Shown one piece after another: positions 19,248 through 31,255 of a DNA stretch of 64,000 nt. Position 1 is the stretch's first letter. Each line of letters starts with the position of its first letter. The notes below the pieces were generated by a model. The model saw only the letters and a list, made by a program, of their open reading frames with translations. It did no database searches and was not told the origin of the DNA. This DNA comes from Cricetomys ansorgei (lineage: Eukaryota; Chordata; Mammalia; Rodentia; Nesomyidae), in contig JAMJFZ010000852.1 of assembly GCA_026225945.1 (NCBI GenBank), forward strand, positions 62,001 to 126,000, in the 5' to 3' direction. Made by a program: the position numbers and the translations under genes.

Positions 19248-20624
19248 GGGGCGCTCTCCCATCTCCAGTATCACCACCCCTCCCTCTACCTTTACCAGTG
19301 CCTCGATAGTCACTGGTGGAACTCCACTCATTGGGGAAAGTTCTCCTTCATTATGTTTGTTTTTATGCATTTTTGATATCTGTGAAAAACTGAAATCATT
19401 GTAAGTGGATACTCCAATTGAGAGAAGTGTATGTTTTATTTTTCAGTATTCGATATGCATCTCTCTTATCTCATTACTTTTTGTGCTTTAAGGAATGATA
19501 ATCCCTACAATATTGATTTAAGTCCATATTATTCAAAACAAAGAATGAGAAGCACATGTGACAGTGACAGGTTCCTGAGAACTCAGACAAGTGGTCTAAC
19601 ACCCATACGAACAAGGGACCTGCAGAGATTTCAGTGGTAGCCATTCCCCAAACTATACTCTTGGGTCCAGAAAAGAATGTATTTCAGCATCCATTGTTAA
19701 ACAATTTCTGTGTTTCCACCGACTAAATCTTTAGGTGAGAATCTCCATTGTCAAAACTCACAGATTTGATGTTAGAACTATATTATAAAGTCAAGAGTAG
19801 CAAGGAAATACAAACATAAGAATTCTACTCTTGAAATGACACAATCAGAAGACAGTTTTGTTAACATCCTGTTCCTGATTCCCTGTGTTTGTCTAATATT
19901 TTTACGGAGAGGAGGAGTAACACTTATTTTGATAACTTCATGGCATCATCAGCTGGTGTAAACAACTTAAAGCTTAACTCCTCCCTGGGATTTTCTTGTG
20001 CATAGCTCTCCCTTACAAGGAGCAGTTTGGCAGATGCACATCTTAGTCATCAAAATATCTCACTCATCTTAGACTTGAGCGATCAGACTGGACTGAAAGA
20101 CGTCCTACAAGAAATCCATGCCTCTGCCTCATTTGTAGCCAGTAGGCAAACCCGTAACTTCAAGTATTTTGATAGATTTGCATTTCAAATCTGTGAAAAC
20201 AAAGTCAAGTTAACTTCCTAGAATTAACAATGCACAGTTAATTTCCTAGTGTCCTTACTATCTGAACTTTGCAAATATTATTCACATTTTCTATTTTCTA
20301 GAATTTCTTTTTTTTTCTTTTAGCTTTCCTTTATTATTTTTTTCAGTAACTCTTGGCTAACATACAATCACTGATTTTTATTAAAGGTTATATTAGTATA
20401 AACCATTTACATGAAAATTCCAAAGAAAACACTAAACTCTGTAAGTAATACCTAGCTTTTCTTTTTAAAAAATGAAAATCTTGGGGTAGTGCTTCATCCT
20501 GTGATCCTTGAAAAGATTCCTGAAGTTTGGGAACAGTTCACCTACTTTGGAGCATTTCCTTATGAGTTATGATTATCTCTCCTTATTATCCTCTACATTC
20601 ATCTTACATCCCTAAACATCACCC

Positions 20625-20632
20625 TGTAAATA
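20625..20632 (+). promoter_or_regulatory. Pumilio-type site in 3' UTR
   Basis: TGTAAATA matches the PUF consensus TGTANATA. Chance occurrence in 9 kb of AT-rich RNA is quite possible. Confidence 0.3.
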
Positions 20633-22708
20633 TCATCTTCAGTGTTCCAGCTCACCAGAAAAAAAATTCCAGCTATAGTATACACTATGCATTCATTAGT
20701 TACTTGTAATTGCCTACTGGCATATAATTCCACGTAACCTTTAATCTGCTGACTTATTGAATTCTGTTCACTGAGTTATGACCAGATAAATAATAGATAT
20801 GTACATGAAAGATGCAAACTTGTATGATTTCTACAGCAAGTCATGCAGGTCTGTGATAAGAACAGCAGGCAATCACACTGTACTATCATTGTAAAGGTTA
20901 GGTACTTCCCCAGTTGCAAAAGAGCCAGATTTGAGTTCTGCTCTGCTCATACTTGAGTTTAAGGCCCTTGGTTGTACAATAACATTATGGAAGCTGCATT
21001 CCAATGGCTGAAGCCATGCTGTTTCTACAGCTGATGGACATATCCTAGAAGCTGAAGCCTGTACTTTTTAATGCTCCCAATGCGGTTGAGCTTTAAGTCT
21101 ACAGTTTCAGCAACAACATTTACATATGTGCACACACACAAATGAATCTAAACCTTTTCTGTGTCTCTTAAATGAGGAAAATGAAAACATGAAAGACAGA
21201 ACACCCCAAATGGGTGTCACATGAAAAAACAGAAACAAAAACCAAAACAAAACAATGAGTTGAAGACTTTGCCATAACTCAAGTTCTCTGTTTTCCACAG
21301 CCTTCCAGGAAGTTTTCCTGGCTATTACTTAATAACAATGCCTACCAGCTTGGCTTATAAATTAAAGTCCACAATCTTAGACCATCATAGATTTACACAC
21401 AGATTCTTTTTGAGATTCAGTTTCCAGAAACTGAAATTAGAGTGCTAGGGGAAGTTTCCCAGAAACAAGCATATTGCCACACAGGTGAAAGACTTGTAGC
21501 TCTAGTTTCAGTAACTCCTTTTATCTTCTTATATACAACAGGGATGCAAAGGGATACTCTGTCATCTCTGGTGGATGAGAACAAAGTTCCAGGTCAGCAG
21601 TACGATTATCAAATGTGACGGTTGAGCTCTGGATCACCACCTGATAATTTAGTAGACCCACTTGTAACATAGCTTAGAAACTAACTGTGGAGGATGAATG
21701 ACCTTCCTAACCCTGGAGATGAGGCATCTTTGGTTTTCGGATTACAAATCGTTACTGTTTTCAAGGCATTCTAGTCCTCACACTACAAATGGTGATGTGC
21801 ATCATGAGTGGTCAACTAACTACAGGATGGGAGGATGGAGGATTCTGTCGAGGGAATGTCTTCAGTGTACCAGTTAAGTGGGAGGGATATGAGACATATG
21901 GATGGCAGTGAGAGATTGTGCCTCTAGATATTGGTGGAGGCTCGGTGAGCCACATCCAAACAAGCCTGTGGAGGTGTGGTGATGGACAGAGTAATAGGCA
22001 CCCCCCAGAGCAAATATAAGAAAACCTCGAGTCCTGCAACATGACTCAGGTAGGGCCAACACTATGCCTTCATTTATCACACAAGCTCCAACCACAGAGA
22101 GTCTGACAAGTTGTGTCATGATGTTGGCTTGGCTTTGTATCTTTAATTAGCTTTGGATTTTTTAGTGGTTTTGTCATATTACTGTCTGAGTTTTGTAGGT
22201 AGGATTAATTTGAAAAGAGTTTGCTAGTGTGGTCCTTGGGGTAGAATTTACCTGTAAGCATGTTGTTAGCCAGCCTATAGACTGTTGATTACTTAATAAT
22301 TTCACTGGGAAAAAAACTAGTAGTTTTATATTCAGATGACATAATTGGAAAAAACAGACTAGCCTCTGTGACTTTTTAAACACTTAAGGTTGAGATGTCT
22401 TTTTTTTTCTTTCATGTAGTGAAATGAAAAGATCCAAATCTTCAGTTAAAAGTAGCAAAATTAGATGCCATTGCCTAAAATGTGTTTTGTTGAGTTTCCA
22501 AGTGGATGGATGGTTTAAACGCATTGGACTTGGTCTGCATTGGGAAGATGCTAGTTTTGCTGTACCTGAAGCTATCTAAATCGGATTTTGGTTTATTCAA
22601 AGTTGGATGCCGGAGGTTGAAGTTAGAGTTTGAAGTTGAAAATCATTTTTGAAGGCAGACTCGATTAAGTTGTGAGGGTGAAGCCCTTACTTCCTTCTCA
22701 ACAGACAT

Positions 22709-22714
22709 AATAAA
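22709..22714 (+). terminator. AATAAA hexamer, possible internal poly(A) signal
   Basis: AATAAA sits in CATAATAAAATTC, 3.5 kb after the stop codon. No strong GT-rich downstream element is seen. Confidence 0.25.
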
Positions 22715-22924
22715 ATTCACCTGCATCGATTAGCAGGCAGGAGAACCAAACTGGATCACTGGGTAGGACTACTCAGTAAAGCAATGAACTGCTTGCTTAG
22801 AGAAGCATCACTATCCCCATTGAGAAAAAGTGTGGCATGTGTGGCAAGTTGAAATAGCTACACAACATCAAACAAATGGGTGATTCAGTGCCCCTGAATT
22901 CAACTCTGTGGGGAAAAAATATTG

Positions 22925-22956
22925 TGCCAGTTGTCAGTGCTGTGTTACAACTGGCA
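22925..22956 (+). other. Perfect 10-bp stem-loop in 3' UTR
   Basis: TGCCAGTTGT at 22925-22934 is followed after 12 nt by ACAACTGGCA at 22947-22956, an exact inverted complement. It would form a GC-containing hairpin in the mRNA. It is too short for a canonical pre-microRNA. Confidence 0.6.
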
Positions 22957-23297
22957 GACTCAATTCTTTGTCATCGTTGTTCTTGTTGTTGCTGTTGTTT
23001 CACATTTCCACTCGCACAGCCTTATTCTCATAATTAAACTCTGATTCATTTTCTCTTTGGTGTTAGCAAACTCCAATGACAGAAATGGCATCTGTGTATT
23101 GATAATCAGCATTTACCCTGGCAGGGGACTAATCAGATAGGCTGGTCTCAGACATTAGTCCCACCATCTGATATTTCCAGCACAAGAGAAAGTGTTAGTT
23201 CCCTTTCCATTCCCCTCCTCATGAATATAGAAGCCCTCTGTACCAAGAGCATCACATTTTTCTCTGTAATCTTTAAACAAAAAGAAAATTGCATTGT

Positions 23298-23340
23298 GGG
23301 GAGGGCAGAGGGGGGTGTGGGTGGGGGGTGGAGGGTGGGG
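23298..23340 (+). promoter_or_regulatory. Putative RNA G-quadruplex in AFF2 3' UTR
   Basis: Seven runs of three to six G residues occur in 43 nt (GGGG, GGG, GGGGGG, GGG, GGGGGG, GGG, GGGG) with loops of 1-4 nt, mostly A and T. This meets the usual G3+N1-7 rule with runs to spare, on the sense strand. AFF2 protein has been reported to bind G-quartet RNA, so self-recognition is possible but not shown. Confidence 0.75.
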
Positions 23341-23528
23341 AAGCCCTTGGAGGCGAGACTGCAGTTCATGCCCCTTCCTGCTTCTGACATAAATGTTAAG
23401 GAATCATTCATAGTGCTCACACACTGGGTTGGGGACACTGAACTGCTTTCCAGATCCATGGTCAATCATTCTGCTGAGATTGGAGCTTTGCTGTTTCATC
23501 AACTGTGCAGTGTAGACTAATGGTGTTT

Positions 23529-23534
23529 AATAAA
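23529..23534 (+). terminator. AATAAA hexamer, possible internal poly(A) signal
   Basis: GTTTAATAAAAATC is followed within 60 nt by T-rich and TTGT-type sequence. It could end a shorter mRNA about 4.3 kb after the stop, just downstream of the G-rich motif. Confidence 0.35.
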
Positions 23535-26021
23535 AATCATTCAAAATTGCAAACTCTCTTGCCAGTGGCCTCGATTTTCTTGACTGTTTGATTGTATCAG
23601 ACTTTGAGAAGGGAAGGGGGAAGCGAAACAATCCTCCTAGTGGGTTGGTGGTGGGATGCTGCAGCAGCAAATCCAGGCATGCCTGCCGGCCCGCAGTTGC
23701 ATATGACCAGAAGCATGCAGAAGAGCATGCAGAACCTTCTGAAGAATGACTAGTGGATGCTTTCAGCTGGGGATACCTTGCTCATATGGAACAATCTCTA
23801 CAGCAGGAAGCCAGCTGCCATATCCAGAGGTGATGCCAATGTCTTACAGAGTTGGTTCTGTCCTTGTATCACTTATGTGGCTACAAAACAGACATGTCTC
23901 AGAGTAGAGCCCAACTCCTATGTAGTGACAATAACCAAATGCATCCCAGATGCTGAGGTCCTTGTGTGGTTCTTCAGGGCTTCTACGAAAGCAAACTTTC
24001 CAACTGAAAGCAAAGTTGGAAAAACCTCAAGAGGCAGGGTTGATATTTGGATCTTTAGTGTACCACCTTTACCAACTAGTTCATACAAAGCACCTCATCT
24101 ATAGCATTTTGCAATTTGCATGGTGCAAATTCTACCACTATGGCTGATAACAAGTTAACAATTGTGGCCTCGCTGAAAACAAACTTGGGAGAAAGCAATG
24201 ACTACCATTTCCTGTGAACCTAGCGAGCAAGATCCAATATATTACTTGACACAACCAAAGATGGTTCATGTTTCATGCATTTGTTTATGCAGATATTCAC
24301 GCCCACACCTACTTTAAAAACTAAACCTATTATATAACTTTAAATATACGCTCATCTACTAATGTAGATAATTGATGATGGGGGTATGAGAAATTCTGGA
24401 AGTCTGACTTTTTATCTGAAGCTAGCTAGACAGAGTGAAATCCTCAACAGCTGACAGCACAGATGGATCAGAGCAGAGGCATCATCTCTGCATCTCAAAG
24501 ATAACGCAGAAGTGAGACTAGCATGGAGAAAACTACCATAACTCCTTCTTAAATTTAAAGAGTACAAATTTATCTTATCAATACTGGTTTTTGGTCTCCA
24601 AACAGCGTTTCTAATTTTTAAATGTAACGTAGATAAAAATATTTAAAGGGCCTTTGTGGAAAAGCACAATTCAAAATTAATTATGCTATTTTACTGCAAT
24701 ATGGAAACAGTAATTCTGTCATATGCACATTGTTGATCATATGGTTTTTTTTACTTCAGTTAAATCTTTCTTAACATTTGTTCATAGTTAAGCGTCTCTA
24801 CACACTGTTCTAACTCTGAATCCAAACCAGAATATCTCCTGAAGCAATAACATAGCTATGATTCCAAAATGACAGTTCTTTTTCAGTAGTTATGAAGAAA
24901 GCTAAGGTCACTAACAAGAAGACATAATCTACACTGTTTCTTGGAAAGTAAAGCTTTCATGAAATGTACACATGATTTTATTAGACCTTTACCATAAGTC
25001 TTCTTGAGAGTAAATACAAATTTGCAAAGAACAACTTCTCCTGGGCCTACACATCTTCATCAGTTATTAAGAGGTTTGTGTGAAGAAAGGTTGAAGAACT
25101 TGGCTTAATAGTCTACTATTTTTTAAACATTGCCATGTTCTGTAGCCATATCAGTACAGACCTTGGAAGAGATTCGTGTCTTTCTCACACTTCTTAGCCT
25201 TTGTGCCATTTGCCCATGTGCTTATTTCTGTGGCTAGAGAATGGCAGAGTTTGGATGCTACATCCCTTCATGATATTCCTGCAAATTTTGTTCCTGCCAG
25301 AGAATGGTAACATCTGGCCTGGTCGTACTTATAAGTACAACAATTGCTGGCATTTTATGTATACAGGGACTCTATATGTAGCAGGCAATGGACTGGTTTG
25401 CATGGCTACAAAGAACTACAGATGTATTTAACATCAGCTGGTACATCCACTACTGCAGATCTATCTTTGCTAATCAATCAAAGTACTCATGAATATTAAA
25501 AATGAGATTGATTCTGTCTCAAGATGATTTGTCAAATAGTTTTCTTCCAGGATGATTCCAATCTCTGGATATGTTAGAAAGGGAAATCTCTGAGATAAAA
25601 AATTCCTAGTCATTTATTTAACGCTATGAATTACTGTTTTTATTATTATTTTCATCAAAGTAGTACTTCTGAAGAATTTTGGATGTAGTGCTGTCATCTG
25701 TAAAATTAACATGTGAAATATGAGCCTTACAGAGATACAAGAGATGCTCAAAAATGGACCTTGGGTTCAAAAGATACCAAAAATTCTCCTTTGTACATTT
25801 CATTACACGAGTGACATATACTTAGGATCCTCCAAGAAAGGGACTAACTAGTATATGTTATGTTCTTGTGACTGCGGTTGTGCTTTCTGTACTCTGTCTC
25901 ATACACTCTCTCCCTCCTTCCCTATGTCCCTTGATCTCCATCATTTTTTCCCTTCCCTTTGCATTCCGTCTCCTCCAAACATTACCTAATGGTGTTCCTG
26001 CTGATGCTGCTTCTCTCTCCA

Positions 26022-26027
26022 AATAAA
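26022..26027 (+). terminator. AATAAA hexamer, possible internal poly(A) signal
   Basis: CCAAATAAATAG is followed by TTAATTGTGAACTTC and TTGTACTTGTTC, a plausible GT-rich element. Confidence 0.35.
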
Positions 26028-26357
26028 TAGTTGAATTAATTGTGAACTTCTGAATTGTACTTGTTCATGCTTTTAAGACACAATGAATTAAAGCAGATAT
26101 GTCCTGATTTAAGATGTGCCAGCTGGAAAGGCATGCTGTGTTATGAAACCATAGTAGAATAATAACTACACTTTTACATGGTATATATACACACACATTG
26201 CTGATTTAATTCGTCTTTATTTGGACCTTTGTTACAGAGTTTCAGAATAGGTAGAATGGTTGTTGGCAAATGAAAAACTGCTTAAATCAGAACCTTTTGA
26301 TGAACTTTAATTCAAAGCCTGGCAGCAGCAAACATTTTCAGATATTGTTGCAACTAT

Positions 26358-26365
26358 TGTAAATA
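26358..26365 (+). promoter_or_regulatory. Pumilio-type site in 3' UTR
   Basis: TGTAAATA matches the PUF consensus; it is the second such site in the presumed 3' UTR. Confidence 0.3.
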
Positions 26366-27093
26366 CAATAACAAATCCTTCTTCAATTAATTTCCTAGAG
26401 CACTTTAGTCAAGTGATTTTATGTTCATCTGGTTTTCCCTTTATTTTTAGATTGATTTTTTATTCACTGAAGAATTATTTTGATTGTGATTCCTTCTTCC
26501 CCTTTAAAATATTGAAATTGAAATCATTAGTAAACTAGAATTATGCCAGAAAACCTATCACTGACAAATGCAAATTTGACACATACTGATGGGTTACCAA
26601 AAAAGAATACTTCCTCTTTTCTGGGTCCTTCTACCTCCCACGGGAACAAATGGCAAGAAGGATAGAGGTATTTTTGCAAATGAGTGTTTTATAATATCCC
26701 CTGAGACTTAATGTAGTTTAATAAAAGACTACATGTCATATAGTACATTACTTGAAACACACAAACACCCATGAGAGTTGCCAGGAGTATCTTCTTCATG
26801 TTCTATAGTGCATGTATTCATAACTAAGAGACATATTCCTACCTTGTGTGCCCATTTATCTGCAACACTTTGCTTATTCGTCTGGAAGGGGGGCAGAAGC
26901 AAAATTCTCATGTGTATTTTAAAAACAAACTTTGTATATGTAACTATAAGGAAAATTGTTTATTGATTAACCAAGACACAAATGGAAATTTGGCAGCATA
27001 TGCTTTTTCTGTGTATAGGGGACACTGAAAACCATGCCTGTGGACCACTGTTGTGTCAATCCATATTTACACAAACGGTGGATTGTATGTGTG

Positions 27094-27096
<3 letters not shown>

Positions 27097-27129
<33 letters not shown>
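27097..27129 (+). repeat. GT microsatellite in 3' UTR
   Basis: (TG)16, preceded by GTATGTGTGTTTTG. In the sense RNA it is a UG repeat, the known target type of TDP-43. Confidence 0.95.
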
Positions 27130-27135
<6 letters not shown>

Positions 27136-27288
27136 CATCTGGTTGGCTGTCCATGGGATTTTTATCTTTTCCTTCCTGAAAACCATTGTTTCACAGTTAT
27201 AGGAGGCCATGGCTACACTGGTATATGAAGGAACCATTTCAAAATAAAAACCATCTTCTTGGAAGCTTATGTTATAATATCCTGATAC

Positions 27289-27294
27289 AATAAA
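27289..27294 (+). terminator. AATAAA hexamer, possible internal poly(A) signal
   Basis: GATACAATAAAATGAATTC is an exact hexamer; the downstream sequence is only mildly T-rich. Confidence 0.3.
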
Positions 27295-28101
27295 ATGAAT
27301 TCTATTAACCTTTGATAAGGAATGGGTTCTGTTCAAATCTAACAGTTTCTAAGAGAAACTTGTAGGTAAAGAAACATGAGGTAAGGGAATAGAAGACAGA
27401 GGCCATCTCAGCTCCAACAACACAAATCAAGCTGAGCACTCTTGGTAGGAATAATTTTGCTTCAATCTTGCTACTCTGATCCATGGGGCCAATGTTTAGC
27501 CTGGGCCCTTTACATGTGAACAGAGAAACATAACCATTAGTAAGAGCCTTACCTAGCTCCTAAGGAAAAGTTTCTATCCCTAAGAGATACCTCTTCCATA
27601 CTGATGGCTTTCCACGTGGCCATTAAAATACATTGATCATTCAGAAGTGACCTTTTGCCTTTAGCAAATATTCCTTTTGACTACTTCATAGGTGCAGAAT
27701 GCAGTATTTACACTTATTTTAAGCACACCAACTGTCACTGTTCTTAATAGCATACTTGTCTCATCAGAATTCAGTGAGCTCTGATATTCTGTATTGGCTC
27801 AACTAATTATTTAATATCAGTCAATTAATGAAATGCTTATCATCTAGTTTTTAAAATCTGGTTTCATGTGCTTTATATGTATAAACTGTATGTACCTACA
27901 TGGATTCACATTTCAAATGTGTGACACAAATGTATACAACATGTATTCTGTGGTACAGTAACTCTGTACAATCATTTTAATGTGGTTTATTATATTCCAA
28001 AAAATGTCTCAGTAAAAATGATACTGGTTGAACAGTGCATTCATTCTTATCACAAAGGCACTAACTATACTGCTAATGCACTGAATTATTTAAAAATGCA
28101 A

Positions 28102-28107
28102 AATAAA
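28102..28107 (+). terminator. Aff2: Candidate distal poly(A) signal of AFF2
   Basis: GCAAAATAAATTTTTTATG is followed by a T-rich segment. It is chosen as the likely end because repeats resume within 900 bp and the distance from the stop matches the long human 3' UTR. Confidence 0.4.
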
Positions 28108-28130
28108 TTTTTTATGTAAACCTCATTTTC

Positions 28131-28995
28131 AACATGTACATTACTCTGCTTACAGAATGTTTTCAACAATAAGTACCTCGTTACTACCTCTTTCATATTA
28201 CAATACAGAGCCAATGTTCCTACTTAGCTCAATAGTAAAATCATGGGCCATAAAAAATAATAACTCTCACAGATTCAACTCATTTTACAAGACAGACCCT
28301 AAGATAACCATGCAACTCTTATTTAAAAGATTTTTTTAAATGTTTTGGTTTCTGGATTCTTAGTATAAACAGAAGAAAAAAATCTTCAAAACCATAAAGG
28401 CATAACTTGTTACTGTATAGAAGAGACAGCAGAAATGATAAAGCTAGTCTAAAATTCAAAAGGTCAAGTGACTATTTGCTTCAGGGCATGCAGCCCCAAA
28501 CTGGGCAAGGCAGCATAGACAGTGATTTTAGGTCACAATATTAATTTCAAGTCATCAGAAAGAGACTAAGTTATTTTACATATACTCTTTTTGTTAAGTC
28601 AGAAGCACATGCCATATAATTTTAATGATTTCCATGAAATATTCAACATTCTCCAGACAGATAAAATTTCACACATATGGAATATAGTATCTAGCAACAT
28701 GAAGTGAGGAATAACAATACTAAGATCATATAGCACATAATATATACCAATAAATATATCATTAACTATTAGTTTAGCTGAGTTTCCTGTGGGGGAAAAT
28801 GAGTTATATTTGGCTTGGCTAGATTTTTTTTGTCACTTCAAAATAACAATCATAATCTAGATATGAACACTCATGTGCCTAAATGTGTTTAAAACTGATA
28901 GAGAATTACCATTAAGAATTCAAATCGCTATTCCTAATTTGAAGCTACAAGCTCCACAAGTGTGAATTTTTGTTGTGATAAAAACAAAGAAATGT
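28131..28995. other. AT-rich sequence, no feature recognised
   Basis: Could still belong to the AFF2 3' UTR if the distal signal was misplaced. No repeat, frame or motif of note. Confidence 0.6.
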
Positions 28996-29153
28996 GCCAG
29001 GTGGTGGTGGCTCATATCTTTAATCCCAGCACTCAGGATGCAGAGGATGCCGATCTCTGTGAGTTTGAGGCCAGCCTGGTCTACAGAGTGAGTTCCAGGA
29101 CAGCCAGAGTTACACAGAGAAACCCTGCCACAAAAACAGAAAGAAAAAGAAAA
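28996..29153 (+). repeat. B1 SINE, near full length
   Basis: GCCAGGTGGTGGTGGCTCAT is followed by TTTAATCCCAGCACTC, GTGAGTTTGAGGCCAGCCTG and TACACAGAGAAACCCTG, then an A-rich tail. Confidence 0.95.
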
Positions 29154-29363
29154 TGTTTGGTATTAGTAAATAAATCTAAATGGAGTATATAATATTTTAC
29201 TCAAGCAACCTTGTTGTTTTTTACTTCTCTAAAATATATATGCCATAAATTATTATGGCATGCATAAAAGTATAGAACTAGGAAAAATATGCATTGTGAA
29301 AGTGGAGAGCTGAGGTTATATGAGGTGATCTGCTGTACAGGGCGGCTGATTGTCACTAATGAC

Positions 29364-29560
29364 ACTAGGTGCCAGAACGCTTCGGGCACTTGCATACACA
29401 ATTGTGCATAAAATTCTCATAGTGTCCCTATGAAGTAAAAAGTATGTTCCTTGAATAGATGGCAACATGAGAACACAACATGGTTAAGCTGTTTGTCAGT
29501 GGTTACAGAGCCAAAATTTGTACCTTGTGTGGAACCAACTGATTTGCTTTCTGATCCTGA
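29364..29560 (-). repeat. MIR relic
   Basis: AGGTGCCAGAACGCTTCGGG, then CATAAAATTCTCATAGTGTCC and GCTGTTTGTCAGTGGTTACAG, match the order of the MIR consensus complement. Diverged but ordered. Confidence 0.6.
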
Positions 29561-30284
29561 AGTGTGTACCATTTTCATTATGAAAACAAAAGTAAAAAGG
29601 ATCTCTGAGCACTCGGGAAGTGATGTCCTTTTGGGAAAGGGAAAGGGAAAGGCACTGGGCCAGCTTTTCAGAAACACATTCTTCAATGAAGATTGAGACC
29701 AAGGCACAAGAGGATCCTGCAACTCAGGTAAGGTTCAGTGTCTAGAAGCTCCTTTAGGTTGGAAGTACAAAAAAGAGAAAAAAAAAAGATTATAGTCAGG
29801 GCATGGACTGATGGAGCTTTAATATAATAATAATATCAGTGTGGTTTGAAGACAGACCCAGACTCTGCTTAACTCCTGAAGGATTTGAGGCTTTGGGGCA
29901 GGATTTTAGAGCAGGGTATTGCTACCTGACACTTAACCTTTCTACCTTCTACTTTCTTCTGTGAAATGGATTTGATACCAGCCTTTCCCTGACACTCAGG
30001 AAAGAGCAAGATGTCACACAGACTGGTGTTTCTCATCCTACATTTCCTCTCAGGAGCTTGGAGGATTTTATCCTCCGAAATCTTTGCTTTGACACTCTAC
30101 CATTATCAAGGCCAACAGTCTTAACCCTCTACAGTTACACCGGTAGTGAGGGCAGCTTTGAGGTGGAAGCTTCAGCGGCACGTATGCCACAAGTGGGTAG
30201 GTGGTGGCAGAGTGTAGCACATAGAAGGCTTTTATATTTTCTTCAAGAAATGCATTTGGGGCTTGGTCAGAATACTGTATCATT
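29561..30284. other. Intergenic, no feature recognised
   Basis: Mixed-composition DNA; I see no repeat or coding signal. A purine stretch AAAGGGAAAGGGAAAGG lies at about 29635-29651. Confidence 0.6.
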
Positions 30285-31110
30285 TCCTTTCTTTTTTTTT
30301 CATTTTATCAGTTCTTTGAAAGTTTCATAAAACATGTTTGGGTCATATTAACCCTTCTCCCCCAACTCGTCCAAAACCTGCACCCTTCCCTAGCTGCCAA
30401 ACTTGTGTCCTATTTTTAAAAATTCTTCAAGACCAATTTGTGCCAGCCAAATAGTCTTGGATATGCGGTCTTCCACTGAAGAGTTCATCAATTTTCTAGG
30501 GGCTACACTCTTAGAGAAAACTGTCTCTCCTTCTCTCAGTAGTTAACAATTAACAACACGACCAGTGTGGGGTTGTGTGTAAAACTCCTTCCTCCATGCT
30601 GGGATTTGGTCTGGTTTGGGCTTATACCAGTCTTGAGCAAGTTCTCCTAACTATTGTGAGTTCATATGTGCAGCCATTCTGCTGTGTCCAGAAAATAGTG
30701 ACTCTTTGTAGTCATCCACTGCCTCCAGCTCAAACGATGACATCTTTAGTGAGCCCTATGCCTTGAGAAGGAGATGTGGTATATAGTTTCCCTTTAGGGA
30801 AGAACATTCTGCAGTCTCTTATCTGCATGTTGTCCATTTGTTGGGTATAAAACTAAATACTTAGGAGTCAGCTTAATACAATGTCGATTTAACAGCATAT
30901 TAGTACTAGTTTCTCTCCTAGGGCCTATGACCTGTCTATACATAGATTCTTACCCTGATAATGATGCCAGGTATAAGTTTCATCCTGTGGACTGGGACTT
31001 AAACCTTATCAGAAAGTGATTGGTTGCTCCCATGATATTCCATTGCACTAGTTGTCATGCCATGACAAGCCCAGTCATTATTGCATCTTATAGGATTCAT
31101 TATTAAGAGG
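30285..31110 (-). repeat. Rodent L1-like repeat block, antisense, copy 1
   Basis: It starts with the complement of a rodent L1 3' end (TTTCATAAAACATG..., CCCCCAACTCGTCC). It continues with a characteristic rodent block: GTGAGTTCATATGTGCAGCC, TTTGTAGTCATCCACTGCC, CAGAAAGTGATTGGTTGC. The same block recurs at 60369-61760. Assignment to the Lx/L1 family is from memory. Confidence 0.6.
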
Positions 31111-31117
31111 GAATAAT

Positions 31118-31255
31118 GCAGGAGAAAGAGAGAGGAAAAGAGAAAGACTGAACTTGGCTAAGTATGGAGGTAGGGAGGATCTGGGAGAAGTAGGAGAGGG
31201 ATAGCATGATCAAAATATATTTTATGAAAAAATTAAATGAAAAATTTTCTAAAAG
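31118..31255 (+). repeat. L1 3' end, sense orientation
   Basis: A purine-rich stretch, GGAGGATCTGGGAGAAG, leads to GATCAAAATATATTTTATG and an A-rich end. This is the typical 3' terminus of rodent L1. It lies head to head with the antisense L1 end at 30285. Confidence 0.6.

Larger units (their letters stand above)
19248..28130 (+). other. Aff2: Probable AFF2 3' UTR, about 8.9 kb
   Basis: The region after the stop has no B1, B2, B3, ID or recognisable L1 copy for almost 9 kb; the first SINE appears at 28996. Human AFF2 mRNA is known to have a 3' UTR of roughly 9 kb, so the length agrees. The AATAAA at 28102-28107 is the most distal good candidate before the repeats resume; earlier AATAAA hexamers at 22709, 23529, 26022 and 27289 could give shorter forms. 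Open frames here (up to 115 codons) have no recognisable content. The end point is inference and could be wrong by several hundred bases or more. Confidence 0.55.

Noticed and set aside
23757..24104. Plus-strand frame of 115 codons in the presumed 3' UTR
   Set aside because: No domain, ordinary chance length in 9 kb of sequence, no supporting context.
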